Position numbers and translations under genes: made by a program. Shown here piece after piece: positions 1 to 9,043 of a stretch of DNA of 46,210 bases (position 1 is the first letter of the stretch; each line of letters begins with the position of its first letter). The notes below the pieces were generated by a model that saw only the letters and a list, made by a program, of their open reading frames with translations, was not told the DNA's origin and did no database searches. The DNA comes from Thermoprotei archaeon (GTDB lineage: Archaea > Thermoproteota > Thermoprotei_A > Sulfolobales > Acidilobaceae). Where the stretch lies: NCBI GenBank assembly GCA_029335875.2, contig JARJMZ020000005.1, positions 1 to 46,210 on the forward strand, written 5' to 3'.

Positions 1-2057
1 CCATTACCCCTACTCCAACTCCTCCCCCCACCCCGATAGGTCCTCCAGCTTTAGTTATAGAGACTAGCAAGGCTTTCGTAGTAGTGGGTCTTAAGGGTTC
101 AGTAGTGCAGCCGTTCGATACTAAGGGTAAACCTGTAATAGTCGTAGCTTACCAGCCAGATCCCCAGGCTACGAAGCCTGTAGAGAAGTCTGTAGGCTTT
201 ACAGATATTAACCCGTCTTTCTGTAGGATAGAGTACTATGATGCCCTGGTTATGGCTGCTAGGAAGAGTGGGGACCCGTTTGTTAGAGAGCAGCTTTACG
301 AGGCTATATACAAGCTTAGCGGCGAGGAGGTTATACTATTCTGGCTGGGGCAGAACAAGATAGTCCTAAACTATTGGAGTTGGGTTAAGGGGAGATATTA
401 CCATCCAACTCTAGGGGAAAGGTTTGACCTGCTCTCCGAAACTCCGGGAGCCCCTGTAGTTAGGACGGGCATAAAGGATTATGTTAATGACGCGAAGACA
501 TTATCAATAATAACCTTCGGGTGGCCCGACACTTTCGACCCCGCAGCCAACTATGAGAGCTTCGGCTGGCTCATATTCCACAATATAGGGTCATCGCTTT
601 TAACTTTCTGGAAGGAGGACTTGAAGACCCTAAAACCCGAACTCGCCGTAGCCTGGGCTAGGAACGCGGACTCCACGGAATACTACTTCGTCATAAGAGG
701 GGGCGTCTTAGCCTATGATCCGTGGAATAAGAAGACTTACGAGATAACAGCTTTGGACGTGTTATTCACTATATGGAGGATAGCCAGGCTACAGCTAGAC
801 CCCAGCTGGATGATAACAGAGTTCGTCAACGTTAACGAGAGCACAGTACTGACAGAGTCCCAGTTTAACGATCTACTAGCTAAGGGAGGCATATACGCTG
901 ATTACGGAGGCTTCTCTGGTGAGGTTAAAAGTCTTAGCGAGCTACTAACAGTCTTCAAATATGTTGGAGGTACTGCTGGCGTAGTCAAGCTTAAGCTCTA
1001 CTACCCCTACGCCCCCTTCCTAAGCATATTAGCTGACCCGTTCACAATGATTATACCTATGAAATACCTGTTTGACAACGTTGAGGAACTTAAGGGTAAG
1101 TATGAGCAGGCCGTCAAGGAGTTTAATGAGGCTAAAACTCCGGGCGTGTGGGCTAAGTATATTGGAACGGGCTCTCAGGAGCCCACGCACCTGTTCCTCC
1201 ACAAGTACCCGCCAAGCACGGGCCCCTACTATATAGCTGAGTACGTGGAGAAGTCACACATACTCCTAGCGTATAACCCCTACTACTGGAATACCACTTT
1301 ATGGGTACAACTGTATGGGAGCATAAAGCCGGCGTATGAAAGGGTTTTATTCATGATCAACGATGACGCAGTGGCTAGAGTTGAGATACTTAAGAGGGCG
1401 GTAGCAGACTATGGAGCTATTCCTCTAGCTAGGCTAGATGAAATTAAGGGGTACGTGTACCCGGGCACAGAACATAAGATAATAGTAGAGGAGCCCGGGC
1501 TATCGCCGGCCATAACATATATAGTGCCTAACTGCATGAGGGAGCCCTTCAACAATAAACTTGTGAGGCAGGCTTTAGCATATGCGATACCATACGATGA
1601 AATAATAAGTACAGTGTATGTGGGTAGGATAGTTAGGCTGCATGGAGTAATACCTGCAGGGTTCCCAGGGCATAATGACGACATAGTTGTCAAATACACG
1701 TTCGACCTAGCTAAGGCGAGAGAACTCCTAAAACAAGCAGGGGTAGATCTGAGTAAGTACAGTGTAAAGCTATGGTATAATAGAGGCAACGTCGAGAGGG
1801 AGAAAACACTGACACTACTACAGGCTACATGGGGCCAGTTAGGGCTCAAGATAACTGTTGAGGCCCTCGATTGGCCCATATTGTTGGATAAGACGGAACA
1901 CGGGGACTTCGACGTCTGGATGGTGGGATGGCTTCCAGACTATATAGACCCAGACAACTATGCAGGCCCCCTATCATATGGGGGGACGAAGTTTAAGATC
2001 CTAGACGTAGCCATCGTCAAGACTGTTAATGAAGCTCAAAAGATTATAGGCGGCTAG
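1..2057 (+). CDS. Peptide/oligopeptide ABC transporter substrate-binding protein (SBP family 5), 5' end outside window
   Basis: The reading frame is open from base 3 to the TAG at 2055-2057, so the true start lies upstream. It enters through a Pro/Thr-rich linker (TPTPTPPPTP). Counting from the GTG at 84, residues about 38-120 resemble the C-terminal part of family 5 binding proteins (EYYDAL, VREQLYEAIYKLS, WVKGRYYHP). The canonical N-terminal part begins afterwards near residue 138 (FGWPDTFDP) and runs to GWLPDYIDPDNY, ending at residue 657 where the usual C-terminal segment is missing. It is the extracytoplasmic receptor that delivers oligopeptides or another solute to the permeases encoded just downstream. 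A circular permutation or a fused second receptor upstream could explain the domain order. Family assignment is firm; substrate is not visible. Confidence 0.85.
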   Translation, partial: ITPTPTPPPTPIGPPALVIETSKAFVVVGLKGSVVQPFDTKGKPVIVVAYQPDPQATKPVEKSVGFTDINPSFCRIEYYDALVMAARKSGDPFVREQLYEAIYKLSGEEVILFWLGQNKIVLNYWSWVKGRYYHPTLGERFDLLSETPGAPVVRTGIKDYVNDAKTLSIITFGWPDTFDPAANYESFGWLIFHNIGSSLLTFWKEDLKTLKPELAVAWARNADSTEYYFVIRGGVLAYDPWNKKTYEITALDVLFTIWRIARLQLDPSWMITEFVNVNESTVLTESQFNDLLAKGGIYADYGGFSGEVKSLSELLTVFKYVGGTAGVVKLKLYYPYAPFLSILADPFTMIIPMKYLFDNVEELKGKYEQAVKEFNEAKTPGVWAKYIGTGSQEPTHLFLHKYPPSTGPYYIAEYVEKSHILLAYNPYYWNTTLWVQLYGSIKPAYERVLFMINDDAVARVEILKRAVADYGAIPLARLDEIKGYVYPGTEHKIIVEEPGLSPAITYIVPNCMREPFNNKLVRQALAYAIPYDEIISTVYVGRIVRLHGVIPAGFPGHNDDIVVKYTFDLAKARELLKQAGVDLSKYSVKLWYNRGNVEREKTLTLLQATWGQLGLKITVEALDWPILLDKTEHGDFDVWMVGWLPDYIDPDNYAGPLSYGGTKFKILDVAIVKTVNEAQKIIGG

Positions 2058-2083
2058 TAAACCGGACATCCCCCCTCCCCCAC

Positions 2084-2107
2084 ATTAGTTTTTAGGTTTT
2101 GATTTTT
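2084..2107 (+). terminator. T-rich stretch after the binding-protein gene
   Basis: Two runs of five Ts, with TTTT between them, follow the binding-protein stop within about 50 bases. Archaeal termination occurs at such U-tracts without an obligatory hairpin. It may attenuate rather than stop transcription, because the permease gene starts at 2121 on the same strand. The same AT-rich stretch could also hold a promoter for 2121. Confidence 0.35.
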
Positions 2108-2120
2108 ACCGTTATAAGTT

Positions 2121-3131
2121 TTGGGGATTAGTTTGTCTGATTTAAAAAGGTTTTTATTGAGAAGGGCCCTCACGTTCATACCTACAGTTATAGGTGTGAC
2201 TTTCCTAGTGTTTTTTATAGCGGCAGTGTTGCCCGCGGACCCCGCTAAGCTATGGGCTGGGGGTGAGAAGGCTAACCCCCAGGTTGTGGAGAATATTAAA
2301 AGGGAGTATAGGCTGGACAGGCCTATATGGGAGCAATACTTCTTCTTCCTTAAAAACGTTGTTACTAATGAGATGGTGAGCCCCGTGTCTCACAATAAGG
2401 TTTGGGAGGATCTTGGTAGAAGGCTTCCAGTCACTATTCAGCTCACGCTTCTTTCATTCACTTTCATAGTGTCCATAGGTATACCTCTAGGTATACTATC
2501 GGCCTTAAAGAGGGATAGTGTTATAGACATGCTAGTGAGAATACTGGCGCTTCTAGGCGTTTCAACCCCCGTGTTTTGGCTCGCGTACCTCCTCATCTTC
2601 ATATTCTTCACTAGACTCGGCTGGATAACTTTGGCCGGCACCCCGGTACCTCCATACTCTATAACGGGCATACCCCTCATAGACTCCATTATAAAGCTTG
2701 ACTTCCACACGTTTAAACAGGTAATCGAAAGGTATTGGCTACCCTCCCTCGTGCTCGCTTACGCTAACATAGGTGTCATAGCTAGGCTTGTGAGGAATAG
2801 TTTCCTCGACGCTCTAAGCTCGGACTTCGTAGAGTTCATTGATGCTAGGGGGCTGTCAAGCCGTAGGAAGTACGTTCACGTACTAAAAAACGCCATGGTT
2901 CCCGTGATTACAGTACTAGGGTTAACATTTGGAGGTTTACTAGCTGGGGCTCCCATAACTGAAACAGTGTTCGGCCTGCCTGGCGTGGGTAGGTACTTGA
3001 TAGATGCTATAAGGTTTTACGATTACCTCACCTTAATGGGTGGCGTCCTCCTAATAGCTTTAATATATGTTACCGTTAACCTCCTAGTAGACATAAGCTA
3101 CGCGATCATAGACCCTAGGGTGAGGTATTAG
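2121..3131 (+). CDS. dppB: Dipeptide/oligopeptide ABC transporter permease, DppB type
   Basis: This 336-aa inner permease of the peptide importer has the family layout: an N-terminal membrane helix (residues about 15-37), a long external loop, then five helices. The cytoplasmic EAA loop lies around residues 240-285 (ARGLSSRRKYVHVLKNAMVP), followed by the conserved GLPGVGRYLIDAI and the terminal YAIIDPRVRY. It is expected to pair with the DppC-like protein encoded 1 bp downstream and to be driven by the two ATPases. The start is TTG at 2121; no strong ribosome site is visible, so a leaderless or near-leaderless message is possible. Family membership is certain; the transported solute (peptide, or sugar as in some archaeal Opp-type importers) is inferred only. 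Confidence 0.93.
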   Translation: MGISLSDLKRFLLRRALTFIPTVIGVTFLVFFIAAVLPADPAKLWAGGEKANPQVVENIKREYRLDRPIWEQYFFFLKNVVTNEMVSPVSHNKVWEDLGRRLPVTIQLTLLSFTFIVSIGIPLGILSALKRDSVIDMLVRILALLGVSTPVFWLAYLLIFIFFTRLGWITLAGTPVPPYSITGIPLIDSIIKLDFHTFKQVIERYWLPSLVLAYANIGVIARLVRNSFLDALSSDFVEFIDARGLSSRRKYVHVLKNAMVPVITVLGLTFGGLLAGAPITETVFGLPGVGRYLIDAIRFYDYLTLMGGVLLIALIYVTVNLLVDISYAIIDPRVRY

Positions 3132-3132
3132 A

Positions 3133-4299
3133 GTGTCCAGCGAGGAGAGGGAGGTTTACGAGAAGAAAGTTTTAGATAAGCTTGTCGACCTCCTCCTAGA
3201 CAATTTAACACATGCTATTGACAGGGTTAGGCCCGGCTGGAAGGTTAGGAACGAGGCTAGGGTTGAAGAGTTTAAACTAACACTATACGCTTTGAACAGG
3301 TCGCCTCCAGGGCTACTAGGGCTATCCCTCGTGTCATTCTTCATTCTGATAGCCTTAATAGGCCCCTACATAGCGCCTTTCAGCTATGACATGCCCCTAG
3401 TCCTCTGCGACCGGAACGCTTACTTAGCCCCTCCCGGTACGATCATAACAGTGAAAGAGGGGAGCTTGTGCAGCGAAGTTTACGGGATTAAGCCTGGAAA
3501 TTACACGCTGATACTCGGGGCCGACGACTATGGGAGGGATTTATTCAGCCGCATACTTTACGGTGCTAGGACGAGTTTTGTAGTGGCTGTTTTAGTGATG
3601 GCTATAGGCCCCTTAATAGGTATAACGTTAGGCTTGATTTCAGGCTATCGGGGGGGTTCTGTTGACGAGACCATAATGAGGATTACGGATGTTTTCATAG
3701 CGTTTCCCGGGCTAATATTAGCTATAGCTTTCTCTGCAGTCTTACCCGGCAGGGTTTCAGAGATTCTCGACATGTTCCCCCCGCTGGCCTCGGCAACCTT
3801 GTCTTTATTCGCTTTAAAACCAGAGCATGTTGGGGCTCTAGCTAACCTCGTTTCCGTGATAATAGCTTTATGGATCGTGTGGTGGCCGGGCTATACTAGG
3901 ATTGTTAGGGGTATGGTTTTATCTGCGAGGGAGAACGTTTATGTTGAAGCCGCTAGGGCTATAGGCGTGCCAACCCACTCTATACTGTTCAGGCACATCC
4001 TCCCCAATATCTTAGGCCCTATACTGGTCTTCCTAACTTTAGATTTCGGGGGCGTCATATTGGTGGAGGCCGGCCTAAGCTTTCTAGGTTTGGGGGCGGT
4101 GCCTCCCATAGCTGACTGGGGCAGGATAGTTTACGATGGAGCCGAGTATTTCCCGAGAGCTTGGTGGCTCGTATTCTTCCCCGGCCTCGCTACTCTACTA
4201 GCAGTACTAGGGTTTAACCTTATAGGTGACAGTTTAAGAGACGTACTTGACCCTAAGACTAGGAGGAGGATAGAGTTTAGAGTTAAAGGTAAAAGGTGA
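3133..4299 (+). CDS. dppC: Dipeptide/oligopeptide ABC transporter permease, DppC type, with large external insert
   Basis: The 388-aa second permease starts at GTG one base after the dppB stop. About 55 charged, probably cytoplasmic residues precede the first membrane helix (about 58-80). Between helix 1 and the core (ADDYGRDLFSRILYGARTS, residues 130-148) lies an external loop with Cys92 and Cys113 spaced 21 residues apart, which could form a disulfide. A second insertion around residues 200-235 (PGRVSEILDMFPP) enlarges another loop. The EAA region reads EAARAIGVPTHSILFRHILP, followed by EAGLSFLGLGAVPPIADWG. At 388 aa it is longer than typical DppC (about 300). The stop overlaps the next start (GTGA), consistent with translational coupling. 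Confidence 0.93.
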   Translation: MSSEEREVYEKKVLDKLVDLLLDNLTHAIDRVRPGWKVRNEARVEEFKLTLYALNRSPPGLLGLSLVSFFILIALIGPYIAPFSYDMPLVLCDRNAYLAPPGTIITVKEGSLCSEVYGIKPGNYTLILGADDYGRDLFSRILYGARTSFVVAVLVMAIGPLIGITLGLISGYRGGSVDETIMRITDVFIAFPGLILAIAFSAVLPGRVSEILDMFPPLASATLSLFALKPEHVGALANLVSVIIALWIVWWPGYTRIVRGMVLSARENVYVEAARAIGVPTHSILFRHILPNILGPILVFLTLDFGGVILVEAGLSFLGLGAVPPIADWGRIVYDGAEYFPRAWWLVFFPGLATLLAVLGFNLIGDSLRDVLDPKTRRRIEFRVKGKR

Positions 4300-5318
4300 G
4301 GGCATTGCCTGAAAACTGCGACCCAATAATAGAGGTTAGAGACCTCTACATAAGCTTCTACACTTACGCTGGGGTCGTCAAGGCTATAGAAGGTGTAAGC
4401 TTTACAGTGTGCCGCGGAGAGACATACTGCCTAGTGGGGGAGACTGGGTGCGGTAAGAGTGTGACGTCGAAAGCCTTAACAAGGCTCATACAGGCTCCGG
4501 GCAGGATCGAGAAGGGGAGGGTAATATATTACCCTAAACCCGGGCACCCCATAGACATAACCAGTTTAGATGAGGGTGAGCTTAGAAAGATAAGGGGTGG
4601 GGAGATAGCGTATATAATCCAAGACCCCTCAGCAGCCTTAGACCCCCTATACACCATTGGATTCCACATAGCTGAGACCATGAACGCGCACGGGCTGGTG
4701 AGGAGTATAAGGGAAGGCTTTAGGGAAGCAGTTAAATATCTCAATAAGGCCCTAATGCCGGACCCTGAAGAGAGAGTTAAATCTTATCCCCACGAGCTAA
4801 GTGGCGGAATGAAACAGAGGGGCGTCATAGCCACAAGTTTATCTACAAAGCCTAAAGTGTTGGTGGCTGACGAGCCAACCACAGCTGTCGACGTAACAAT
4901 ACAGGCTCAGATAATGAAGCTCTTAAAGGAGCTTAAAAGCGGTGAAGGCTTAACTTTAATACTCATAACTCACAATATGGGCCTTGTAGCGGAAATGTGC
5001 GATAGAGTAGCTGTCATGTATGCTGGTAGGATCGTTGAGGAAGGCGCTGTTCTAGACATTTTTAAGAGTCCCAAGCACCCTTACACTAGGGCTCTCCTAA
5101 ACGCTGTCATAAACCCTCTAGTTAGAACTTCCAAGCTAGAGTCAATACCAGGCACAGTACCAGACCTTATAAGGCCTCCTAGAGGGTGCAGGTTCCACCC
5201 TAGGTGTCCGTTTTCCAGTGAAATATGCTTGGAGAGGCCCCCTAGTTTTTTAATAGGCCAGGATCATAAGGTAGCGTGCTGGCTCTACAAGGATGAGGCT
5301 CAGGGTGTTGAGGGTTGA
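4296..5318 (+). CDS. dppD: Dipeptide/oligopeptide ABC transporter ATP-binding protein, DppD type
   Basis: This 340-aa ABC ATPase couples ATP hydrolysis to import through DppB/DppC. Walker A is GETGCGKS (residues 48-55); the Q-loop is [12 protein letters not shown], the signature LSGGMKQR, Walker [13 protein letters not shown] and the switch His is in ITHN. The C-terminal oligopeptide-transporter extension is present ([11 protein letters not shown]) with a cysteine set CX5C-X6-C and a later Cys in VACW. In some DppD homologues this set binds an iron-sulfur cluster; here that is inference. The start GTG overlaps the dppC stop by 4 bp, and the stop overlaps the dppF TTG start by 4 bp. Confidence 0.95.
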   Translation: MRALPENCDPIIEVRDLYISFYTYAGVVKAIEGVSFTVCRGETYCLVGETGCGKSVTSKALTRLIQAPGRIEKGRVIYYPKPGHPIDITSLDEGELRKIRGGEIAYIIQDPSAALDPLYTIGFHIAETMNAHGLVRSIREGFREAVKYLNKALMPDPEERVKSYPHELSGGMKQRGVIATSLSTKPKVLVADEPTTAVDVTIQAQIMKLLKELKSGEGLTLILITHNMGLVAEMCDRVAVMYAGRIVEEGAVLDIFKSPKHPYTRALLNAVINPLVRTSKLESIPGTVPDLIRPPRGCRFHPRCPFSSEICLERPPSFLIGQDHKVACWLYKDEAQGVEG

Positions 5319-6331
5319 GTGAAAACTCTTCCAGAGCTAGGGAGTCCGTTAAAAGAATGTTCCCGGGAGAACAGCCCCTAGTTGAAGTCCTCAACCTCAA
5401 GAAATACTTCCCTGTTAGGGGTTTAATATTCACGAGGGGGTATGTGAAGGCTGTAGATGGGGTTAGTTTCTCGATCCCTAAAAGTAAGACTTTAGGCTTA
5501 GTGGGGGAGAGCGGGTCTGGGAAAACTACTGTTGGCAGGCTCATACTAAGGCTTATAGAGCCTACGGGAGGTAGCATATATTTTGACGGGAGGGACATTC
5601 TGAAACTCTCGGGAAGGGGGCTTAAAGCTTTTAGGAGGAGGGCTCAGATAGTGTTCCAAGATCCTTATATGAGCCTCAATCCCAGAATGACTGTTTTCGA
5701 CATAGTGTATGAGCCTCTGAGAGTCCACGGTATTAAAGTGGAAAATCCCCAAGAGTACGTGCTTAAACTCCTCTACCAGGTAGGCTTAAATGAGACCCAC
5801 CTATTCAGATATCCCCATGAGTTTAGTGGGGGGCAGAGGCAGAGGATAGCTATAGCTAGGGCTTTAGCGTTAAACCCCGAGTTTATGGTCTTGGACGAGC
5901 CTACTAGCATGTTAGACGTTTCCGTCCAAGCTCAGATACTTAATCTGCTCAAGGAGATTCAAGCTAAATACAACCTCACATTCCTCTTTATAAGTCACGA
6001 CCTTGGAGTTGTAAGGTACATGAGCGATTACATGGCAGTCATGTATTTAGGTAAAATCGTTGAAATAGGGCCTTCAGACAAGGTTTTCGAAAACCCCGCA
6101 CACCCATATACTAAAGCTCTACTATCAGCAATACCAATACCGGACCCTGAGGTTGCGAGAACAAGGAGCAGGCTGACCATTAAAGGGGAGCCCCCCTCAC
6201 CCTTAAACCCGCCTAGAGGCTGTAGATTCCATCCTAGATGTCCCTTTTACATGGAAAAATGCGGTTTAGAGGAGCCCCCCCTCATTGAAGTAGAGAAGGG
6301 GCACTGGTCTGCGTGCTGGCTACACGTCTAG
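5315..6331 (+). CDS. dppF: Dipeptide/oligopeptide ABC transporter ATP-binding protein, DppF type
   Basis: The 338-aa partner ATPase of the heterodimeric motor has Walker [10 protein letters not shown]-loop [13 protein letters not shown], signature FSGGQRQR, Walker [13 protein letters not shown] and switch ISHD. It carries the same C-terminal [11 protein letters not shown] cysteine extension as its neighbour, with further cysteines at EKC and ACW. It is the last gene of the five-gene importer operon. It starts at TTG inside the dppD stop (TTGA overlap). Its 3' end overlaps by 12 bp the 3' end of the convergent hypothetical gene at 6320-6715. Assignment as DppF rather than DppD rests on order and on the typical FSGGQRQR signature. 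Confidence 0.95.
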   Translation: MSENSSRARESVKRMFPGEQPLVEVLNLKKYFPVRGLIFTRGYVKAVDGVSFSIPKSKTLGLVGESGSGKTTVGRLILRLIEPTGGSIYFDGRDILKLSGRGLKAFRRRAQIVFQDPYMSLNPRMTVFDIVYEPLRVHGIKVENPQEYVLKLLYQVGLNETHLFRYPHEFSGGQRQRIAIARALALNPEFMVLDEPTSMLDVSVQAQILNLLKEIQAKYNLTFLFISHDLGVVRYMSDYMAVMYLGKIVEIGPSDKVFENPAHPYTKALLSAIPIPDPEVARTRSRLTIKGEPPSPLNPPRGCRFHPRCPFYMEKCGLEEPPLIEVEKGHWSACWLHV

Positions 6332-6715
6332 GCTGTCGGGTATGAATGGAGGCTTATCTTCTAGGTTCACAAGGGGGATGCTCAGCCACCCAAGCCTCGT
6401 CCTATCAGATACTTCAATCTTCTCTCCAGACTCGTCAGCCTTAGCTAGGATATACTTAGCTTTAAACGGGTCGAGCCCGTCATCGTCAGTCGAATAGTAA
6501 TATACTATGGGGACCCCGTAGAGCTTATAGTAATCCTTGTAAATTGTCTGAACAGCATAAACGATTTTATCCTTAAACTTGAACCTGTATACGGGCATGA
6601 CAACCATCATGTGGGCAGCGCTAGAGACAAGCCTAACCAAATCCCCAAAACTCGAAACCCTAATAGCTACAACTTTACCAAAACCCTCAAACCCCTGAGA
6701 CTCCAACACCAACAC
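6320..6715 (-). CDS. Conserved-looking hypothetical protein, 131 aa
   Basis: I do not recognise a family. The protein alternates beta-like hydrophobic stretches ([42 protein letters not shown]) and charged segments, suggesting a small globular alpha/beta fold. There is no signal peptide or membrane helix. The start is GTG at 6715; the gene is transcribed against dppF and the two 3' ends overlap by 12 bp. The composition and the lack of a competing frame favour a real gene. The 75 bp upstream, shared with the tRNA, hold AT-rich promoter-like sequence. Confidence 0.6.
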   Translation of the reverse strand: MLVLESQGFEGFGKVVAIRVSSFGDLVRLVSSAAHMMVVMPVYRFKFKDKIVYAVQTIYKDYYKLYGVPIVYYYSTDDDGLDPFKAKYILAKADESGEKIEVSDRTRLGWLSIPLVNLEDKPPFIPDSLDV

Positions 6716-6790
6716 CCTCGAGAAAAGAAGTGCTCAAAGGCTAAAAACAAAACTTAAAACCCCTACACATAATAACTAACGTTATGGCAG

Positions 6791-6878
6791 GCGGGGGTGC
6801 CCGAGCCTGGTCAAAGGGGTCGGGCTGAGGACCCGATGGCGTAGGCCTGCGTGGGTTCAAATCCCACCCCCCGCACCA
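6791..6878 (+). tRNA. tRNA-Leu (anticodon GAG), CCA encoded, no intron
   Basis: The acceptor stem GCGGGGG (6791-6797) pairs with CCCCCGC (6868-6874). The anticodon stem TCGGG/CCCGA (6820-6824 and 6832-6836) encloses loop CTGAGGA, giving anticodon GAG at 6827-6829. A long class II variable arm with a GGC/GCC stem (about 6837-6850) and the T arm GTGGG-TTCAAAT-CCCAC (6851-6867) fit leucine tRNA. Discriminator A is at 6875 and CCA at 6876-6878. The anticodon loop continues without an intron. An AT-rich box (ACTTAAAACC) about 35 bp upstream is a plausible promoter. Confidence 0.95.
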
Positions 6879-7170
6879 CCTCTAGTGTCGGATATTAAGC
6901 TGAGCACTCCTGATAGGCGCGTTAGCCGTGCGAAAACAGCGGTGGCCCGCTTAACTACCTAGTAGCGGGAAGAAGTGTGGCCATAAACAAAGGGGCTCTA
7001 GTGTTTAAACGCTAGGGTGGAACAGCTAGTTTCACCGTTTTAGGCTCTCTCTTTATACTTTCTAGTTGGAAGGCTAAGGTTGTATAGCTCTTTGAGAGAA
7101 TTTTCGACTTTTATATCTTTTAAAGTAATTTTATATTAGTTGTTTATATTCTTTACTTTTAAATTATGAA
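6879..7170. other. Gene-free stretch after tRNA-Leu; GC-rich first half, possibly structured RNA
   Basis: No convincing reading frame is present. Bases 6880-7030 are much richer in G and C than the AT-rich 7040-7200 that follows. They contain short inverted repeats (CCCGCT at 6946-6951 with AGCGGG at 6964-6969) and an 18-bp near-palindrome at 6998-7015. The 9-mer CTCTAGTGT occurs at 6880 and again at 6996. I found no C/D or clear H/ACA boxes and no resemblance to SRP or RNase P RNA. It could be an uncharacterised small RNA or decayed sequence. Confidence 0.4.
6998..7015. repeat. 18-bp near-perfect palindrome
   Basis: CTAGTGTTTAAACGCTAG equals its own reverse complement except at one base pair (position 5 and its partner, T-G versus C-G). 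It lies 200 bp before malic enzyme. It could be an operator or a chance dyad; no partner regulator is visible. Confidence 0.5.
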
Positions 7171-7180
7171 TTTATATTAG
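7171..7180 (+). promoter_or_regulatory. Putative TATA box for malic enzyme
   Basis: TTTATATTAG lies in a strongly AT-rich stretch. A start of transcription about 25 bp downstream (near 7200) would give a leader of roughly 20 bases before the ATG at 7223. Confidence 0.4.
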
Positions 7181-7222
7181 CTTTGCCCCCCATTAATATA
7201 CTTGAGGCGCAGATGGTGGCCT

Positions 7223-8563
7223 ATGTTGAGTGCTAGGAAGGACTGGTTTAAGATAGCTCGCGAGCTTCACGAATACTATGGGGGTAAGCTGGAGGTTATC
7301 CCTAAGGTTCCTGTTAGGGGTATGGATGATTTTTCAATATGGTATACTCCTGGGGTCGCCGAGCCTTCTAGGAGTATAGCTAAAGATGCTGATCTTAGTT
7401 TTGAGCTTACATATAGGTGGAATCTTGTGGCTGTCGTTAGTGATGGGACTCGAGTTCTAGGTCTTGGAAATATAGGTCCTGAGGCTGCTCTCCCTGTTAT
7501 GGAGGGTAAAGCTCTCCTCTTCAAGTTCCTGGGTGGTGTTGACGCTATAGGCTTGGTTCATAGGGCTAGGAGCTTAGAGTCGTTTCTAACCCTTCTCGAG
7601 TGGGTTGAGCCGAGTTTCGGCGGCATAAACCTTGAGGATGTTGAGAGCCCCAAGTGCTTCACGCTGCTCGAAGAGGCTCAGAAGAGGCTTAAGATACCTG
7701 TGTGGCACGACGACCAGCAGGGCACTGTTGCGGCTACACTCTCAGGCCTCATTAACGCTGCGAAGGTTGTGGGGAAGAACCTCAAGGATAGCAGGATAGT
7801 TTTGTTCGGGGCTGGAGCCTCAAACATACCCTTATACAGGCTCCTCAGGAAGATAGGGGTTCCGGCGGGTAACATTGCCGTTTTGGATAGTAGAGGGGTG
7901 CTGCACCCCGACAGGGATGATATAGACAGGCTGTTCCTAAGCCACCCGTGGAAGTATAGGATAGCGGTGGAGACTGGGGGCGGGGGGCTGAGGCCTGGGG
8001 CTGGCCCCGCTGAAGCCCTCAAAGGGTCTGATATACTAGTGGCTGCGAGCACCCCGGGCCCCGGGGTTATTAAGAAAGAGTGGGTTTCAGGTATGAACAA
8101 GGACTCGATAGTTTTCTCCATAGCGAACCCCGTTCCTGAAATATGGCCGTGGGAGGCTAAGGAGGCTGGGGCTAGAATAGTGGCTACTGGGAGGAGCGAC
8201 TTCCCCAACCAGGTTAACAACAGCCTAGTCTTCCCCGCCATGTTCAGGGGCCTTTTAGATGTTAGGGCTAAAGCTGTGACCGACGAGACCCTGATAGCCG
8301 CTGCTTTCGAGCTGGCAAAGTACGCTGAAGAGAAGGGTTTGAGGGAAGACTATATAATACCGACAATGGAGGAGTGGGAGGTTTACGCTAGGGAGGCTGC
8401 GGCCGTCGCCGTCAAAACTGTAGAGCAGGGTCTAGCTAGGAAGACTACAACTTACAAGGAGGAGTATGAGAGGGCCCTATCAATAATATATAGTGTAAGG
8501 GAGAAATGGGTGAAGCTCTGGGAGGCAGGGTTAATAAAGAGGCCTCCGCCCGGGGTAGAGTAG
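7223..8563 (+). CDS. NAD(P)-dependent malic enzyme (malate to pyruvate, decarboxylating)
   Basis: The 446-aa cytosolic enzyme oxidatively decarboxylates malate to pyruvate and CO2, linking the C4 pool to pyruvate. It has the N-terminal malic domain (YTPGVAEPS at 41-49, [18 protein letters not shown] at 80-97) and the NAD-binding domain (WHDDQQGT at 161-168, GAGASNIP at 196-203, [13 protein letters not shown] later). Length fits the short prokaryotic form without a phosphotransacetylase fusion. I chose the ATG at 7223, which has GGTGG five bases upstream; an in-frame TTG at 7202 would add an unlikely N-terminus (RRRWWP). Cofactor preference cannot be read here. The next gene begins 2 bp after the stop, so the acetyltransferases may be co-transcribed. 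Confidence 0.95.
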   Translation: MLSARKDWFKIARELHEYYGGKLEVIPKVPVRGMDDFSIWYTPGVAEPSRSIAKDADLSFELTYRWNLVAVVSDGTRVLGLGNIGPEAALPVMEGKALLFKFLGGVDAIGLVHRARSLESFLTLLEWVEPSFGGINLEDVESPKCFTLLEEAQKRLKIPVWHDDQQGTVAATLSGLINAAKVVGKNLKDSRIVLFGAGASNIPLYRLLRKIGVPAGNIAVLDSRGVLHPDRDDIDRLFLSHPWKYRIAVETGGGGLRPGAGPAEALKGSDILVAASTPGPGVIKKEWVSGMNKDSIVFSIANPVPEIWPWEAKEAGARIVATGRSDFPNQVNNSLVFPAMFRGLLDVRAKAVTDETLIAAAFELAKYAEEKGLREDYIIPTMEEWEVYAREAAAVAVKTVEQGLARKTTTYKEEYERALSIIYSVREKWVKLWEAGLIKRPPPGVE

Positions 8564-8565
8564 TC

Positions 8566-9039
8566 ATGTTCGAGCCCGCAATAGTCGTCAGGAAGCCTAG
8601 AGAGGAGGATGTAGGGGAGCTAGCTAGGCTAATATTAAGGTTCTACATGTTCAACGAGGAGTTCGACCCCTCAATGGAGCTAGCCCCGAACGCTCGAGAG
8701 GCGGCCTTCGAGATAGCTAAGAGTAGGGTTAAAGATGGGGGTTTAACGCTCATAGCCGTGGCTGAGGGCAAGGTTATAGGCTACGTCTACGGTATCGTAG
8801 CGGAGAATCCCATGCTAGCTAGGAGGAGCATCGGCGTTTTGAAGGAGCTCTACGTGATCCCGGAAGAGAGGATGAAGGGTGTGGCTACAATGCTCATAGA
8901 GCATGCTAAGAGAGAGTTTTCTAAGCTGGGAATACGCCATGTGGCGGTTGAGTTCCCCGCTAGGAACATTATCGCGGAGAAGTTCTACGAGAAGATAGGC
9001 TTTAGAAAGTTCACAAACATATACCTTAAGGAGGTGTGA
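8566..9039 (+). CDS. GNAT-family N-acetyltransferase (first of tandem pair)
   Basis: The 157-aa protein has the GNAT fold order: the alpha1-alpha2 region (EEDVGELARLILRFYMFNEE), central strands (LIAVAEGKVIGYVYGIV), the acetyl-CoA pyrophosphate loop (ELYVIPEERMKGVATMLIEHAK) and the C-terminal strand and helix (NIIAEKFYEKIGFRKF). It transfers an acetyl group from acetyl-CoA to an amine; the acceptor is unknown. The ATG at 8566 follows the malic enzyme stop by 2 bp. A longer in-frame start at 8506 would lie entirely within malic enzyme and is rejected. The neighbour at 9044 is a paralogue. Confidence 0.88.
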   Translation: MFEPAIVVRKPREEDVGELARLILRFYMFNEEFDPSMELAPNAREAAFEIAKSRVKDGGLTLIAVAEGKVIGYVYGIVAENPMLARRSIGVLKELYVIPEERMKGVATMLIEHAKREFSKLGIRHVAVEFPARNIIAEKFYEKIGFRKFTNIYLKEV

Positions 9040-9043
9040 AGGG

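Noticed and set aside
7678..8241. 187-aa minus-strand frame inside malic enzyme
   Set aside because: Malic enzyme is certain across this stretch, and the antisense product has no recognisable features.
8506..8565. Longer start for the first GNAT gene
   Set aside because: The 20 extra residues would be encoded wholly inside malic enzyme, and the ATG at 8566 fits the fold start.
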